Shown here: piece after piece, positions 27,416 through 39,200 of the stretch
Layout: every line of letters starts with the position of its first letter
Numbering within the stretch: the stretch's first letter is position 1
NCBI RefSeq assembly: GCF_001696615.3
Contig: NZ_CP032279.1
Location: 1,860,001 to 1,924,000 of the forward strand
Direction: 5' to 3'
DNA length: 64,000 nucleotides
DNA from: Acinetobacter sp. WCHAc010034
Lineage (GTDB): Bacteria; Pseudomonadota; Gammaproteobacteria; Pseudomonadales; Moraxellaceae
Notes under the pieces: generated by a model
The model's database searches: none
What the model saw: only the letters and a program-made list of their open reading frames with translations
Told to the model about the DNA's origin: nothing
Position numbers and translations under genes: made by a program

Positions 27416-29101
27416 TTATACATCTAAATTCAGATCCGTAACCGCTCCTTTCTCAGCCCCTGAGGTCAATTTTGCGAACTTCGCCAAGGCGCCATGGCGG
27501 TAATTCGGCTGGGGCTTGACCCAGGCCGCCTTGCGCGCGGCGATTTCAGCCTCAGAAATATGCCAGGTCATTTCGCGGGTTTCGGCATTAATGGAAATTT
27601 TATCGCCGTTTTTCACCAGGCCGATCGGCCCGCCTTCATAGGCTTCCGGCGTGACATGGCCAATCACAAAGCCGTGGCTGCCGCCGGAAAAGCGCCCGTC
27701 GGTCAGCAGGGCCACCGACTGGCCCAAGCCCTTGCCGATAATCGCCGAGGTCGGCTTGAGCATTTCCGGCATGCCCGGCCCGCCTTTCGGCCCGACCCCG
27801 CGGATCACCACCACTTCGCCTTCCTGCACTTCGCCGTCCAGAATGCCGCGCATCGCGCCCTGCTCGCCTTCAAAAACCCGCGCCGGGCCGGCAAAGAACA
27901 GGCCTTCTTTGCCGGTAATTTTCGCCACCGCGCCGGTCGGCGACAGGTTGCCTTTCAGCACCACAAGGTGCGAATCTTTTTTAATCGGCGCATCAAAAGG
28001 CAGGATAATCTGCTGGCCGGCAGGATAATCCTCCACATCGGCCAGATTTTCCGCCAGAGTCTTGCCGGTCACGGTCAGGCAGGAACCGTCCAGCATGCCG
28101 GCGTTCAGCATGCGCTTCATTAAAGGCTGAATGCCGCCGATCGCGATCAGCTCCGACATCAGGTATTTGCCCGACGGGCGCACATCCGCCAGCACAGGAA
28201 TGTCCTTGCCGATGCGCTCAAAATCATTCAGGCTCAGTTCAACGCCTGCGGTATGCGCCATGGCAATCAGGTGCAGCACGCCATTGGTGGAGCCGCCCAG
28301 CGCGATCAAGACTTTAATGGCGTTTTCAAAGGCGGCTTTGGTCATGATGTCGCGCGGCTTAATGTCCAGGCGCAGCAGGTTCATCACCGCTTCGCCGGCG
28401 CGCCGGCAGTCGGTTTTTTTATCTTCCGACACCGCCTCCTGCGCGGATGAACCCGGCAGGCTCATGCCCAGGGCTTCAATGGCGGAAGCCATCGAATTCG
28501 CGGTATACATGCCGCCGCAGGAGCCCGGCCCCGGCAGCGCCACTTCTTCAATATGCTTGACCTGAATCGCATTGATTTCGCCTTTGGCGTGCTGGCCGAC
28601 CGCTTCAAACACTGAAATCATGTCGGTATGGCCCTCGCCCGGCTGAATGGTGCCGCCGTAAATGAACAGGCCCGGGCGGTTCAGGCGCGCCAGGCCCATA
28701 ATGCAGCCGGGCATATTCTTGTCGCAGCCGCCAATCGCGATGACGCCGTCATAGGCCTGGCAGCCGACCACCGTTTCAATCGAATCGGCGATGATTTCCC
28801 GGCTCAGCAGCGAATATTTCATGCCTTCGGTGCCGTTGGAAATGCCGTCTGAAATGGTGATGGTATTGAAAATAATGCCTTTGCCGCCGGCCACATTGAC
28901 GCCGCCTTCGGCTTCGCGCGCCAGTCCGTCTATATGCATATTGCACGGCGTAACATTGGCCCAGGTCGATGCAATGCCGATAAACGGGCGGGTGAAATCA
29001 TCATCCTGAAAGCCTGTAGCGCGCATCATGGAGCGCGCCGGCGCATTTTCAATGCCTTCATAGACAGGTGCTGAATGTTCGCGGAGGTTGTCTTTACTCA
29101 T
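27416..29101 (-). CDS. ilvD: Dihydroxy-acid dehydratase
   Basis: IlvD dehydrates 2,3-dihydroxy acids in valine, leucine and isoleucine synthesis using an Fe-S cluster. At 561 residues it is of the shorter, actinobacterial/plant-like length class rather than the 616-residue E. coli type. Signatures include [29 protein letters not shown] and [13 protein letters not shown], which supply the three cluster cysteines. [20 protein letters not shown] near the C-terminus is the second family signature. GGAACAACC precedes the ATG. It stands alone, far from other ilv genes. Confidence 0.97.
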   Translation of the reverse strand: MSKDNLREHSAPVYEGIENAPARSMMRATGFQDDDFTRPFIGIASTWANVTPCNMHIDGLAREAEGGVNVAGGKGIIFNTITISDGISNGTEGMKYSLLSREIIADSIETVVGCQAYDGVIAIGGCDKNMPGCIMGLARLNRPGLFIYGGTIQPGEGHTDMISVFEAVGQHAKGEINAIQVKHIEEVALPGPGSCGGMYTANSMASAIEALGMSLPGSSAQEAVSEDKKTDCRRAGEAVMNLLRLDIKPRDIMTKAAFENAIKVLIALGGSTNGVLHLIAMAHTAGVELSLNDFERIGKDIPVLADVRPSGKYLMSELIAIGGIQPLMKRMLNAGMLDGSCLTVTGKTLAENLADVEDYPAGQQIILPFDAPIKKDSHLVVLKGNLSPTGAVAKITGKEGLFFAGPARVFEGEQGAMRGILDGEVQEGEVVVIRGVGPKGGPGMPEMLKPTSAIIGKGLGQSVALLTDGRFSGGSHGFVIGHVTPEAYEGGPIGLVKNGDKISINAETREMTWHISEAEIAARKAAWVKPQPNYRHGALAKFAKLTSGAEKGAVTDLNLDV

Positions 29102-29216
29102 GGTTGTTCCTTGGCGATGGCTGGCTGCAACGGCTGCCCGGGCAATTTATTCTGGATTTATTGTATAGAAAGCAGGCGCAGTGTAAAAGAAATAAGCGCG
29201 CTGCCTTTTTCCCGCA

Positions 29217-29249
29217 AAAAAAAGGAACCGCAATTGCGGTTCCTTTTGC
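29217..29249 (-). terminator. Intrinsic terminator of the five-gene surface operon
   Basis: The perfect palindrome AAAGGAACCGCAATTGCGGTTCCTTT is followed on the minus strand by a T-run. It lies 14 bases after the stop of the last gene of the operon. Confidence 0.95.
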
Positions 29250-29262
29250 TTCAGCTGGACAA

Positions 29263-32187
29263 TCACTGCATTTTGATTCCAAAATACAGTGACTTTTCCT
29301 GCTGTGGCAGCAGCTCTTTCAGAATTGCTTTGATTTTGGCGCTACCGTCATCTTCAATTTTATTATTCACGCCGTCAGTAACGTTTTGGCCATTGCTGCC
29401 GATAATCGGCAGGATGTTGGCAGGCGCCCACTGCTTTGTATAGGCGGGATACATATCATTGATCGTCACATTACTTAATGTGGCGCTACCGGAATTTTTC
29501 ACCATAATCCGGTAAATCAGGCATTGATCCGGCTTAAGGCTGGCATTCTGCACTGTATAGGCAGCGCTGATCACCGCTTGAGCATTCGTCATGCTGCAGC
29601 TTGCAACAGGCAGCTGCGACTTCAGAATCTGCAGCTGATTTGGGCTTACGCTAATCAAGTCGGTATTGCTCAAGTCCGCCAGCGCAATTTCTTTGCCGGC
29701 ATTGTTCGGCACAGCAATCAATTTGACCTGGCTGCTCATGCCGTTGGCAGCGGTGGCCGGCGCTTCAACTTTAATGAAGAGCGTCATAGACTGATTGGGC
29801 TGAATGATGAAGCCTGTAACGTCGGCTTCTGTTCCAGTCACCAATAAAGTATCACCGGCATCCAGCGCATCGCTTTTGTTCTTGTCCAGAAACAGGCTGT
29901 ACAGGAAACCGTCATTCGGCAGCGTCAGGCTCAGCCTGCTGACCTTTTCATCTTCTATGCCGTAGTTGGTAATGCGGTGCAGGAATACGTAGGTTCCGCC
30001 AACTGCGACCTGCGCCGACTGATCATTGGCCAGTTCCAGCAGGCGCTGCTTTGGCTGCGGAATGACTGCGTCCAAAATAATGTCACCCAAGCCGGACTGC
30101 AGCGATTCAATGGCAAACCAGATATTGGTTTTTGCGCTTGCCGATGCATAAGCTGTAACGACTGCACAGACTTGGCCGGTAGCGTTGGCCGCCACATTCA
30201 GCTGGCTAATCTGCTGGCTGCTGATGCCCGCTTTGCACTGCCCGGCGTCGGCTTGATAGAATTCAACTTTCAGGCCCGAAGTAAATGGGCTGATCCCGCT
30301 TTTTACCAGCGATGAATAGTCTCCGCTGCTCACTGCTGGTGCAATTGCAGTGCTCGATGCATACAGCTGGTAATCCTGCGCCAGATTGCCGTAGTTCTGT
30401 ATATTCAATGGAAAGTAGGCTTTTCCGCTGCTGTCTGCTGTCTTAGTCCATAGCGGTGTGGCGCCAGTTCGGCCTTCCTGCGCAATATTAAACATGCCAA
30501 CGCCGGTTTCAGATGCTGGCGCGCCTGCTTTGTTATTGGACAAGTCATTTTTGGCAGCATACAGCGTTCTTACTGCAGAAGTATTATTGGCAAGATTCTG
30601 ATCGGTGGTTGATGTGACGGTTGCCGTATTAATAATATGTCCCGCATCCCCCCCCGTCTCTTGATCACTTGACTTGACTTGTAAATTTTTGACCGTAAAT
30701 TTATATTTTTTATTCTTTTCGACACCGCCAGTTAAGTTCAGCCCAGAACCGGTCAGATCTGCTAATTTACCGGCAGCAGTCCACGATGCAGGGCATACTG
30801 CAGGCGCACCCGCTGCGGTTACATCTTCGCAAAGCAGTTCAGTTATGCCATTAACAGTCTGCAAGTTCTTGCCCAATACATCTTTCAGGATAACATTTTG
30901 CGCATCAACAATTGTTTTGTTATTTAATTCAACAGTATAGCTTATATAATTTCCCGGTTGCGGAATTGAGCCGGCGGTTAATGTCTTGATGACTTCTAAA
31001 TCAGTATCATCATCCTTAAGCGTTAAATTAAAACTGTACAATGGATTGCTGCCGCCGCAGGATTCCATATTGGTCGTAACAGCGCCGCTGTTCTTCGTCA
31101 ATGCAAAGGCCAAAGGTAAGGTTTTATCCCCCTCAATATTTTTATTATCCGTAAGCTGAATGACCAAATCCTGAATCAGCACTCCCTGCGCATAATCTAA
31201 GCCGCTATTGTAGGTTGGCCGATATTTAAAAGTGATATTGCCTTTTCCATCATTGGTATCGGGCGTAATGATCACAGTCGAAGCGCTACTACGCCTAGCC
31301 AGCACATAATCTGTGCCATATATTGCGCGCTGCGCCAAAGGTATGCCCGCATCATACTGAATTTTAAACTCTAATTCCGGCATGTCAGCAGCGCTTAGAA
31401 TCTGCCCGACGAGCTTGAATGGAACGCTCTGCGAACTGCTGTTATTTTCAACATAATTGCCGTTTTGCGTAGAGAATTCAACCGCTGGTTTTAAGTTAAT
31501 TTTAACATTATCAATGAAGTTCCCTTGACTAGCAGTAGCTCCAGCAACTTTTGCTTGAAAAACAAATGAATAGTTCGCAGCTTGAGTTATATAAGCTGCC
31601 ATATTTACTTTAGCCACTGAGGTCTGTGTCGCCCATGTACGAACTGTGCTGTGGACAGGGCTAAGTCCTAATGGAATTTTTCCATTCCATGTGCTGCGGC
31701 CGCTCAACTGGCCTAAAAAGAACTCTGCTGTTTCTTCTTTTTTATCCCGAGTCGCATGGTCAAAGCTCCAGCTGAACTCATCGTCAGGAACTAGGCAGAC
31801 GGTTTGATAAATGTTGGAAGACTCCATCGCATTAAGTTCAGCATATTGATTATCTGCATAGCTTGTTGTTGATGGACGATTAGGGTTGTCCGCAATGCCG
31901 GTTGCCCCAGGCCCTTTCCAGAATTCAACAGGATACTTATTATTTGAGCTCTGCGAGTGGGTAGTTCTCCATCCTGGTACATACATTGCTGTACCAATAA
32001 GAGCAGGATCTGCATCTAAATAAGTCCATGAACTTGAAATTACGGGCTTTTGTATATCCAAATTGACAAAGCTACGCTGAATTCTCGTAGTTGAAGGAGG
32101 CAAATTGGCATCTGCCGCATAAACCTCAGCAGCGCCAGCCAGCACAAGCGAAGACGCCAAAACATGACCTAAATATTGCTTCATCAT
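29263..32187 (-). CDS. Large secreted DUF11-domain surface protein, 974 aa
   Basis: Last gene of the surface operon. It has a signal peptide (about residues 1-25, ending in AEVYA), then an N-terminal globular domain (about 35-235) with EFSWSFDHATR, in the style of adhesin ligand domains. A Calx-beta-like region (about 250-400) has NGNYVENNSSSQSVPF. At least one DUF11 repeat follows, near 405-545 (DLEVIKTLTAGSIPQPGNYI and YTVELNNKTIVDAQN). The C-terminal module, with SLKPDQCLIYRIMVKNSG and TINDMYPAYT, closely resembles the end of the 935-aa protein in the same operon. There is no membrane anchor or LPXTG. It probably sits at the cell surface; its ligand is unknown. The stop of the OmpA-like gene is one base from its start. 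Confidence 0.8.
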   Translation of the reverse strand: MMKQYLGHVLASSLVLAGAAEVYAADANLPPSTTRIQRSFVNLDIQKPVISSSWTYLDADPALIGTAMYVPGWRTTHSQSSNNKYPVEFWKGPGATGIADNPNRPSTTSYADNQYAELNAMESSNIYQTVCLVPDDEFSWSFDHATRDKKEETAEFFLGQLSGRSTWNGKIPLGLSPVHSTVRTWATQTSVAKVNMAAYITQAANYSFVFQAKVAGATASQGNFIDNVKINLKPAVEFSTQNGNYVENNSSSQSVPFKLVGQILSAADMPELEFKIQYDAGIPLAQRAIYGTDYVLARRSSASTVIITPDTNDGKGNITFKYRPTYNSGLDYAQGVLIQDLVIQLTDNKNIEGDKTLPLAFALTKNSGAVTTNMESCGGSNPLYSFNLTLKDDDTDLEVIKTLTAGSIPQPGNYISYTVELNNKTIVDAQNVILKDVLGKNLQTVNGITELLCEDVTAAGAPAVCPASWTAAGKLADLTGSGLNLTGGVEKNKKYKFTVKNLQVKSSDQETGGDAGHIINTATVTSTTDQNLANNTSAVRTLYAAKNDLSNNKAGAPASETGVGMFNIAQEGRTGATPLWTKTADSSGKAYFPLNIQNYGNLAQDYQLYASSTAIAPAVSSGDYSSLVKSGISPFTSGLKVEFYQADAGQCKAGISSQQISQLNVAANATGQVCAVVTAYASASAKTNIWFAIESLQSGLGDIILDAVIPQPKQRLLELANDQSAQVAVGGTYVFLHRITNYGIEDEKVSRLSLTLPNDGFLYSLFLDKNKSDALDAGDTLLVTGTEADVTGFIIQPNQSMTLFIKVEAPATAANGMSSQVKLIAVPNNAGKEIALADLSNTDLISVSPNQLQILKSQLPVASCSMTNAQAVISAAYTVQNASLKPDQCLIYRIMVKNSGSATLSNVTINDMYPAYTKQWAPANILPIIGSNGQNVTDGVNNKIEDDGSAKIKAILKELLPQQEKSLYFGIKMQ

Positions 32188-32188
32188 T

Positions 32189-33268
32189 TTAGTTTACCTT
32201 CACTTTTTGCTGATCTGATTCTATCTGTAAATCTTGCCACTGCGGTTCTAATTTTACTGCAACCTGACCGCTGCTGAGCTGCAGCACCACCCGGCGGCTT
32301 TTGGCCGCGGCCAGCCGGAGGTCTGCATCGGCCTGCAAATCCACAGCGCCTTTCGCCTCTGACTGCATGCGCTGCGCAGCAATGCCCCGCGCTGCCAAAT
32401 AATCCTGCACGGACTGAATGCGGCGCTGCGCAAGCGCGAGATTGTATCTCTCCGTCGCGCGCTTATCGGTATAGCCCAGCAAAGTGACCTGCATTTGAGG
32501 GTACTGAGTGAATACCGCAATAAACTGGTCTAAAACTTTTTGGCTTTCACTGCTCAAGTCCGCGCTGTCTAAAGCAAAATGCACCACGTTGCTTAAGCGC
32601 ACGCCAGCCGCAGCCGGATCTGCAACCAAAGGCCAAAACTCCGGGTTGACGCCGGAACAGCCCTGCCCATTCAGCTGCTGCAGCGCTGGAAGCTGTTCAG
32701 GATGCCAAGCCGGCGCAGCTGCGCCGGGCTGAGTGGCGCTGGCCTGCGCCACTTGATAAACGGCGCGTTCCGCGGCCTGAAAGTGCTCTCTGGCATGGCG
32801 CCAGCCAAGTTCGCAGTATTCCGCTGCAGCCCACACCAGCATGACTTCCGCCTGTGCCAGCGGCTCCGGCGCGCGCTCCAGCGCACCCTGCTGCTTGAAA
32901 TATTCAATCTGCTGCCATAAATCGCGGCGCATCACTTGGGAAACGCTTAATACCGGCGTCGCTAAAGGCAGAGGCTGACGCTGCTGCAGGGCCTGAGCGA
33001 TGCCTTGCGCCTGCTGCCAAGCCTGCTGCCCTGCGCTGCTCAGGCTGCCTTCAGAGATTTCATGGCGCGCATAGCTCAGCCACATTTGGCCTTTATAGGC
33101 CTGATAACGCTCCTGCCCCGATGCGGCTTGGCGCTGCTGTTCCAGTGCAGCCGCCAGCTCATCTATTTGCGCCGCAGCCGGCGGATAACTGCCGTTCTGC
33201 AGGCCGCCTGCCAGCGCTGCGCTGAGGCTGCTCCCCAGAACGGCCAGGCATAATAAAGCTACTTTCAT
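32189..33268 (-). CDS. OmpA-family peptidoglycan-associated protein
   Basis: A 359-residue protein with a signal peptide (residues 1-20, ending in AALA), a helical Gln/Ala-rich middle (about 30-215) and an OmpA C-terminal domain (about 225-340). That domain contains VHFALDSADLSSESQKVLDQ, TLLGYTDKRATERYNLALAQ and RIQSVQDYLAARGI, the residues that bind diaminopimelate in peptidoglycan. It lacks a barrel of its own. It lies directly between the giant barrel gene (three bases) and the 974-aa gene (one base), so the three are almost certainly co-translated. It is likely the peptidoglycan tether of the assembly. Confidence 0.9.
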   Translation of the reverse strand: MKVALLCLAVLGSSLSAALAGGLQNGSYPPAAAQIDELAAALEQQRQAASGQERYQAYKGQMWLSYARHEISEGSLSSAGQQAWQQAQGIAQALQQRQPLPLATPVLSVSQVMRRDLWQQIEYFKQQGALERAPEPLAQAEVMLVWAAAEYCELGWRHAREHFQAAERAVYQVAQASATQPGAAAPAWHPEQLPALQQLNGQGCSGVNPEFWPLVADPAAAGVRLSNVVHFALDSADLSSESQKVLDQFIAVFTQYPQMQVTLLGYTDKRATERYNLALAQRRIQSVQDYLAARGIAAQRMQSEAKGAVDLQADADLRLAAAKSRRVVLQLSSGQVAVKLEPQWQDLQIESDQQKVKVN

Positions 33269-33271
33269 GGT

Positions 33272-36200
33272 TTACTGCCCCTGCCCCGGCTCTAAAGAAA
33301 AGTTAGCACCTGCCGAACGGCGTCCAAATAAATCTTCATCAAATTTGAATCTGAATCGGATATAAGCGCCCTGGCCGGTAGAGCTGGTATTCGCCAGTTC
33401 GTCATCCTGATAGCCAAGGAAGTTGTAGCCAGCAGAAAGCCAGAGGTTGGCTGCCGCCAAATAGCCGACTTCCGCCCCAAGCAGGTAGCGCGTTCCCGCG
33501 CCGCGGTTTGCCCAAAGCGCCCCGGTTTGCAGGCTGGCATCCCAGCGCTCATTGATGTCATAAAGCGCGCGGCCGCTGACCAGTTGCGTCAATGCGCTGC
33601 TGCGCACATCATATTCATCCAGAACCGACCACTTGGCCGCATAGCGCCCTGACAGGGTAAACTGGCGCAGCGGATGCCAGTTGACATGCGTGGAGCTGAC
33701 ATAGGCGCTGCGCTTGAACTCAGCTTCCAAATCAGTTGCGTTATCTTCATAGTAGTGCTCTATTTTAGCCAGCACATCCAGTTTATTCTGCTCAAAGTCG
33801 CGCCATGCCATACCCAGCTGGAAGCGGTTTCTCAAATGGTCGCCCTGTTCAGCATCTTTGCTGTCAATAAAATTCAGCGTGTTTTTAGCCAGCACGGTTA
33901 AATCTTCATTCAGCTTGCGCGCATAGCCCACTGTATTGATCAAGGTATCTGAATTGTCTGAACGCCGGCCTTCCAGGCGGGTCATGGCTTTCCAGTCATC
34001 ATGGGCTAAATATTCCAAGCCCAAAGTGGCGGCTGTAGAATCCTTGCCGTCATTTTCCGGATTTTTAGAAACGGTCTGGATGCGCTCGAAGCTGGTGCTC
34101 AAGTACACTTTCGGCATAAGCTGCCAGCGGTTGCGCAAGCCCAGGGCAGCTTCCGCTTCCCGGCTGCTCATTCCATCCGCCACCCGGTATTCGCTGAATG
34201 CGGAACCGTCTTTCATGTAATTGCTGCTGATGCCGAATATGGTGCTGTTGGTTTCTTCCGTAGTATTCAGCGAATATAAGCCGTCAATTGATGAAATCAC
34301 CTCATGGCGCGCATACAGCTCAGTATTCGGCAAGACCTGCATGGTGCCGCCCAGCGCCACCACCTGCTTCTCTGAATCAGACACATCCTGTTCATATTCT
34401 GCAAAAACGCTCGCGCCTTTCCACGGGAGCTTGCCTGTAAACTTCACTCTGGCGGTGGTGCCGTTATAGGCTCCCATGTTTTCAGTGGCCTGTGTCGCAG
34501 CCTCGCTGCTTTCATCGTAATAGCGCAGGCCCAGTTCAACAGCAAGTACCTTAAAGAAGCTGCGTTCAATGCTGGCAGATAAGCCTGTACGCACGCCGCT
34601 GTTATTGCGGTCTTCAGTCCGGATCGCTTCAGCGCGCGCCAAACCGACCTTCGGAATCGGCAGAGAAGCCTTCAGGCCGCTTTCCATGCGTCCAGCGCTG
34701 ATGGTCGCCGCATCATTCTGGAAGCCTTCCTGCGCCTGCTGATGGTAGATGCGCAGGCTGCCGGCGCTTGGCGCATATTCAAATTCAACCCGCGCCGCCG
34801 TGCCTTCATCTTTGGCTGCAGCCGGTGCAGCGCTGCTGATTTGCGCAATCTGGTCTACATCTGAAGCGCTATTTTTTGACTGCGCAATTTCAGCAATAAA
34901 CTTGCCGTGCTGCCCGACTTTAACCACGGTATTGACGCTGGCAATCTGCTCTTCTTTGAGCGGATCGGCGCTTTTCACAAAAGAGCCGCCCAGCTTTAAA
35001 TGGCTCTTGACTGCATAGCTGAAGCTGACCCCGCCCACCTGATATTCTTCGCCGATATCTTCCGCTTCCACGGTAATGCGGACATAGTTCGGGTTCAGAT
35101 CAGCATCAACACTGGAAACAGCCTCTTTCAAATAGATGCTGCTGCTGTACGTGTCGACTTCATAGTCCGCAAAGCGCGTCAGTGTTTTGCGTGAAATAAT
35201 CAAGCCCGGGTTATTGCGGTCGCGGGTTAAAATCTCGACTTTTTCACTGTTTTCCAGCATCTGGTCATTGCTGATCGCGCCCAGGCTGTAAGGCCCGGTG
35301 ATGCCCATCGCGCGGTTTTCCGTCACCACCTGGCGCGATTTGGTTTCGGCGCCAAAAGCGGCGGCCTGCAGCTTATCGCCGTCATGCCCCAGCTTGAAGC
35401 CGGTCAGAGAGCGGTTGTACTGGCCGAGCGATAAGCCTTCGTCTTTCTCTGTGCGGGTCACATAGTCGCCGTACATGGCGTAAGAGCGCCCTTTATCCAC
35501 GCGCACATACAGTTTGCTGGTCGATTGGGCTTCAAAGCCTTTGGCTGCCGCATCGCCATACACCGGATAATATTCGTCCGGCTGAATGTCGCGAAATAAT
35601 CGCTGCTTCGAGCTTTTATCCGAATCATAGGCCAAAGTCAGCAGGTAATCGCCCTTGACCTTGCCTTTTAAAAACATGGCGGCGCGCCCGTTCAGGCTGG
35701 TATCGCCGCCCCAATCCGCAATTTCAGTCAGCTGGTCTTCAAAGCCGTCATCGCGGTTAACGCTGTGCAGCTTATTGCGGTCAAAATTATTAAAGTTGAC
35801 CGATCCTTCAATTAAGCCCACAGCAATCAATGGACGCAAATCCGCCAGAAACTGGATGTCGATTTCCTGCTTCAGCAGGCCGCTGCTGGCGCGCAGCTTG
35901 CCGCGGCCCGGCGCGTTTGGCGCAAGCACCGGAATCACCATTTCTCCGCCTTCAATAAAGGTCTGGATGCCCGGCTCATTCGGATTCAGATCCTGCAGGT
36001 CAATCAGTCCGATGTCGCTTTCCAGCGTGATTGCCGTACGGGCTGCGATTTTCACCCCGTCTTTATCCTGCAGGCGGAGCACCAGCTGCAGAACATCTTT
36101 GCCGTTGGCGGCCGCTGCGGCGGCTGCAGCATGCTCCAGCTGCAGGCGCTGGATTTCGCCCGGAACTACTACCTGGATCTGCTGACTTTCACGCACATTG

Positions 36201-39200
36201 CCCATAAAGTCCAGCTGCTCGACCCGGATTTCATTTTTCCCGGTGTTCAATTCAACGCCGATGAATTCCTTGCCCTGCTTCTGCTGTTCTGCTAAGACCG
36301 ACAGTTTGCCTAGGCGTTTTTCAGATACAGCTTGGCCATTGACCAGCACGCGCTGATCAGCTCCCGCTGTGCCCTGAAGCTGAATGGCAGTTTGCGCAAA
36401 AGGTAAAATCTGGCCGTCTTTCAGGTTTAAAATGCTTAAAACATTGCTGTCGCTGCGCTTCAAGTACTCTTCTAAATTAACCAATGCCGGCGGCTTGACC
36501 GGGTCAATCGCCAGCTGCCGGCCTTTAGGCGCATCGGCAACGCTTTTATTTAAAATGCAGCTCTGATCATTATCATTCGCTAAGCAGCCATTTGTATTAT
36601 CCGAACGGCTGCTCTGTTCAATATACGATGGCGCATCAATCGACAGCTGCTTGCTAATGGCTTTTTCTAAATTTAAATTGCTTTGATTGATTTTTTCCTG
36701 GCGCTGCTTCACCGCCTCAGTCAGCGGCGCTGAACAGGCTCCCGCCTGATCCGCCATGGCGAAATCGGCGCGGTGCAGCTCACCGCGCTTTACATCAACA
36801 AAGCGGCTTGACGGATCTCCGGCATTGCGGTTTGACTGAATGACCAGCTCCGCGCCGGCTGGCAAAGTGGTACGGTCCAGTTTCAGCACATGGGTTTTCG
36901 GCGAAACGCCGTAAAAGTCATATTTGCCTTCACGATCGGTGACGACATAACTGCCGTCTTCCATATACAGGCGCACACCTGGAACGCCTAATTCGCCTTT
37001 GTCCTGCATGCCGTTGCGGTTGCAATCCGTATACACTTTGCCAATGACAAAAGCGTCTGAGCTGAATACGCCCGGACGAACCTTCACTTTAGCCTGCGCT
37101 TCATTCGAATTCAGGCCGTGGCTCACCGCGCGCGCGCGGTTAATTCCGTCGCCATTCAGCGCATTCGGGCCGACCAGCACCCGGTATTCAATTTTTGCGC
37201 TGGCGTTGACCGCCAGATCACCCAAGCCTAGGGTTAAATACGGCCCTTTTCCGCCTTCAGGTTCAGCTGCCGGCTTGCCATCAACCCGCAGGGTGTTCGG
37301 CACATAGCTGAAGCCGCGCGGCAAGGTATCCTGAACCTTAACATCTTTGGCAATGTCATCACCCTGATTGCTGACGGTAATACTGTAACTGGTAAAGTCG
37401 CCCAGTTCCACACTGCTGTCGCGCGCGGTTTTCTTCACCATCAGGCTTTGGCCCGAACTGAGCGGATCAATTGGAATATCAATATTCAGCGCTGGGCTGG
37501 TTAAATCCAGCTTAAAGCTGCGCCCGTACGAATAATCCGGATCTACTGCAGTAATGCCGAAAGCCTTAAACGAGCTGACCGGGTAGGCATTCTGATCACT
37601 GCTGAACTGGTAGCTTTTACCGTTAATCGGGGCTGAAGTATCAACCAGCAGCGTATATTCACCGGGCAGCACAAATGGATAAATGAATTCCCCTTGAGCA
37701 TTGGTCTGCTGTTCAGCCGGAATGCTGCCAGTCATGTTTCCGTCAGCATCCTGGCCAAAAGCCACATTAGCTGCCACAGGCCGGCCATTTTTATCCGCCA
37801 AAGTCACCCGGGCATTTGCCACCGGCTGTCCTGTTTTTGCATTAAAAACAATGCCGTAAGGGTCAATCAGAATATCAGTTGAAATGTCCGGTTTTGGCGT
37901 ATTGGTGCTGTTGCCGTTTTGATCCAGGCAGTCAATAATCGTTGCCGTGACTTTGTCGCGGCGCACGGTTTGCAGAATGTCATCCTGGGTATTTGGCGCT
38001 GTGCCGTCCCATGCTGCCGTATTAACTTCAAAGTGGAAAACTCCGCTGTTGGCTTCGGTTTCTTTGCCGTTCGTATACAGGAAATCGCCGGTCAGCGCCG
38101 ATTTAACCAGAACCTTAACCTGATCCTGATTATGCGAAGCATTGCAGATTGCTGCATTGGCTTTCAGATAAACCGGCTCTTTGACCTTGCCCGTTTGAAT
38201 CACATTCTTGTAATCGGGCGTTGTGCCATCAAGCGTTGCGTCAGCAGCTTCAATTATGGTTTGCACTAAATCTGAAGGGGTTTTTCTTTGCTGATTGGCC
38301 GCGCTGTTCCATGAAAACAGATAAGCTTGATTTTTCAGCACGCTGTAGCTTAAGTTGGCGGCTGTTTTAACCTTCAGGATAATTTTGCTTTCCTGCCCGG
38401 CAGCAAAGCTTCGGTAGCCGACAACCGCATGGCTGATCTTATTCTTATTGGCAGGCTGGGCCGATACATAGCGCCCTTCGCCGGTTTTATACAGCACTTT
38501 GGCTTCGGCCGTGCTGACTGAAACTTCATCATACAGCGTATTTCCCGGCAATGGATCTTCAACAATGATCCATTCGCCCTGCACGCCGTCTACATGGACG
38601 GATAGCGGTGCAATCGGCAAATTGCCGCTGTTCTTAACCATCAGGCTGTAGGTAATGGCTTCCTGTCCGCCCGCATACTGAATATTGGTTTTATCTACAG
38701 CCTTATGAATGCTCAGCTGCGGAACAACAATAGTGGCAGGGTCATCCGCCGTGCTGCTTGGCTGCGGGCCTTCCTGAATGACTGCGGTCACCGGCATTTT
38801 AATCTGGGTATTATGCGGTGTGTCTTTAGAGGTATCCGCAACAACCCACAGATAAGCTTTTTCGCCCGGCTGAAGCGCCAAGCCCTGGCTGAGCAGTGTA
38901 TCCAAGCCAGTATAAAATTGATCATCGCCATCATCCACATAAATGCGGATATTGGATAAATGGCTGGCATTGTCCGCGCTTAATTTGAATGTTGCCGGCG
39001 CATTGCTTAAGTTCACCAGTTCATTGAACCAGTAAACTGCGGTGCCCGCTTCAACGACCTGATGCGCGCTTGGAGAAAGCTTAAGTGCGTATAATTCTGA
39101 AACTCTGACTTCTACTTTATTGGACTGGACATCTTTTGAATGCAGCAGCCCGTCGCCGCCCAGCACTTCATACTTTGCATAGGCGATATTTGGAATAATT

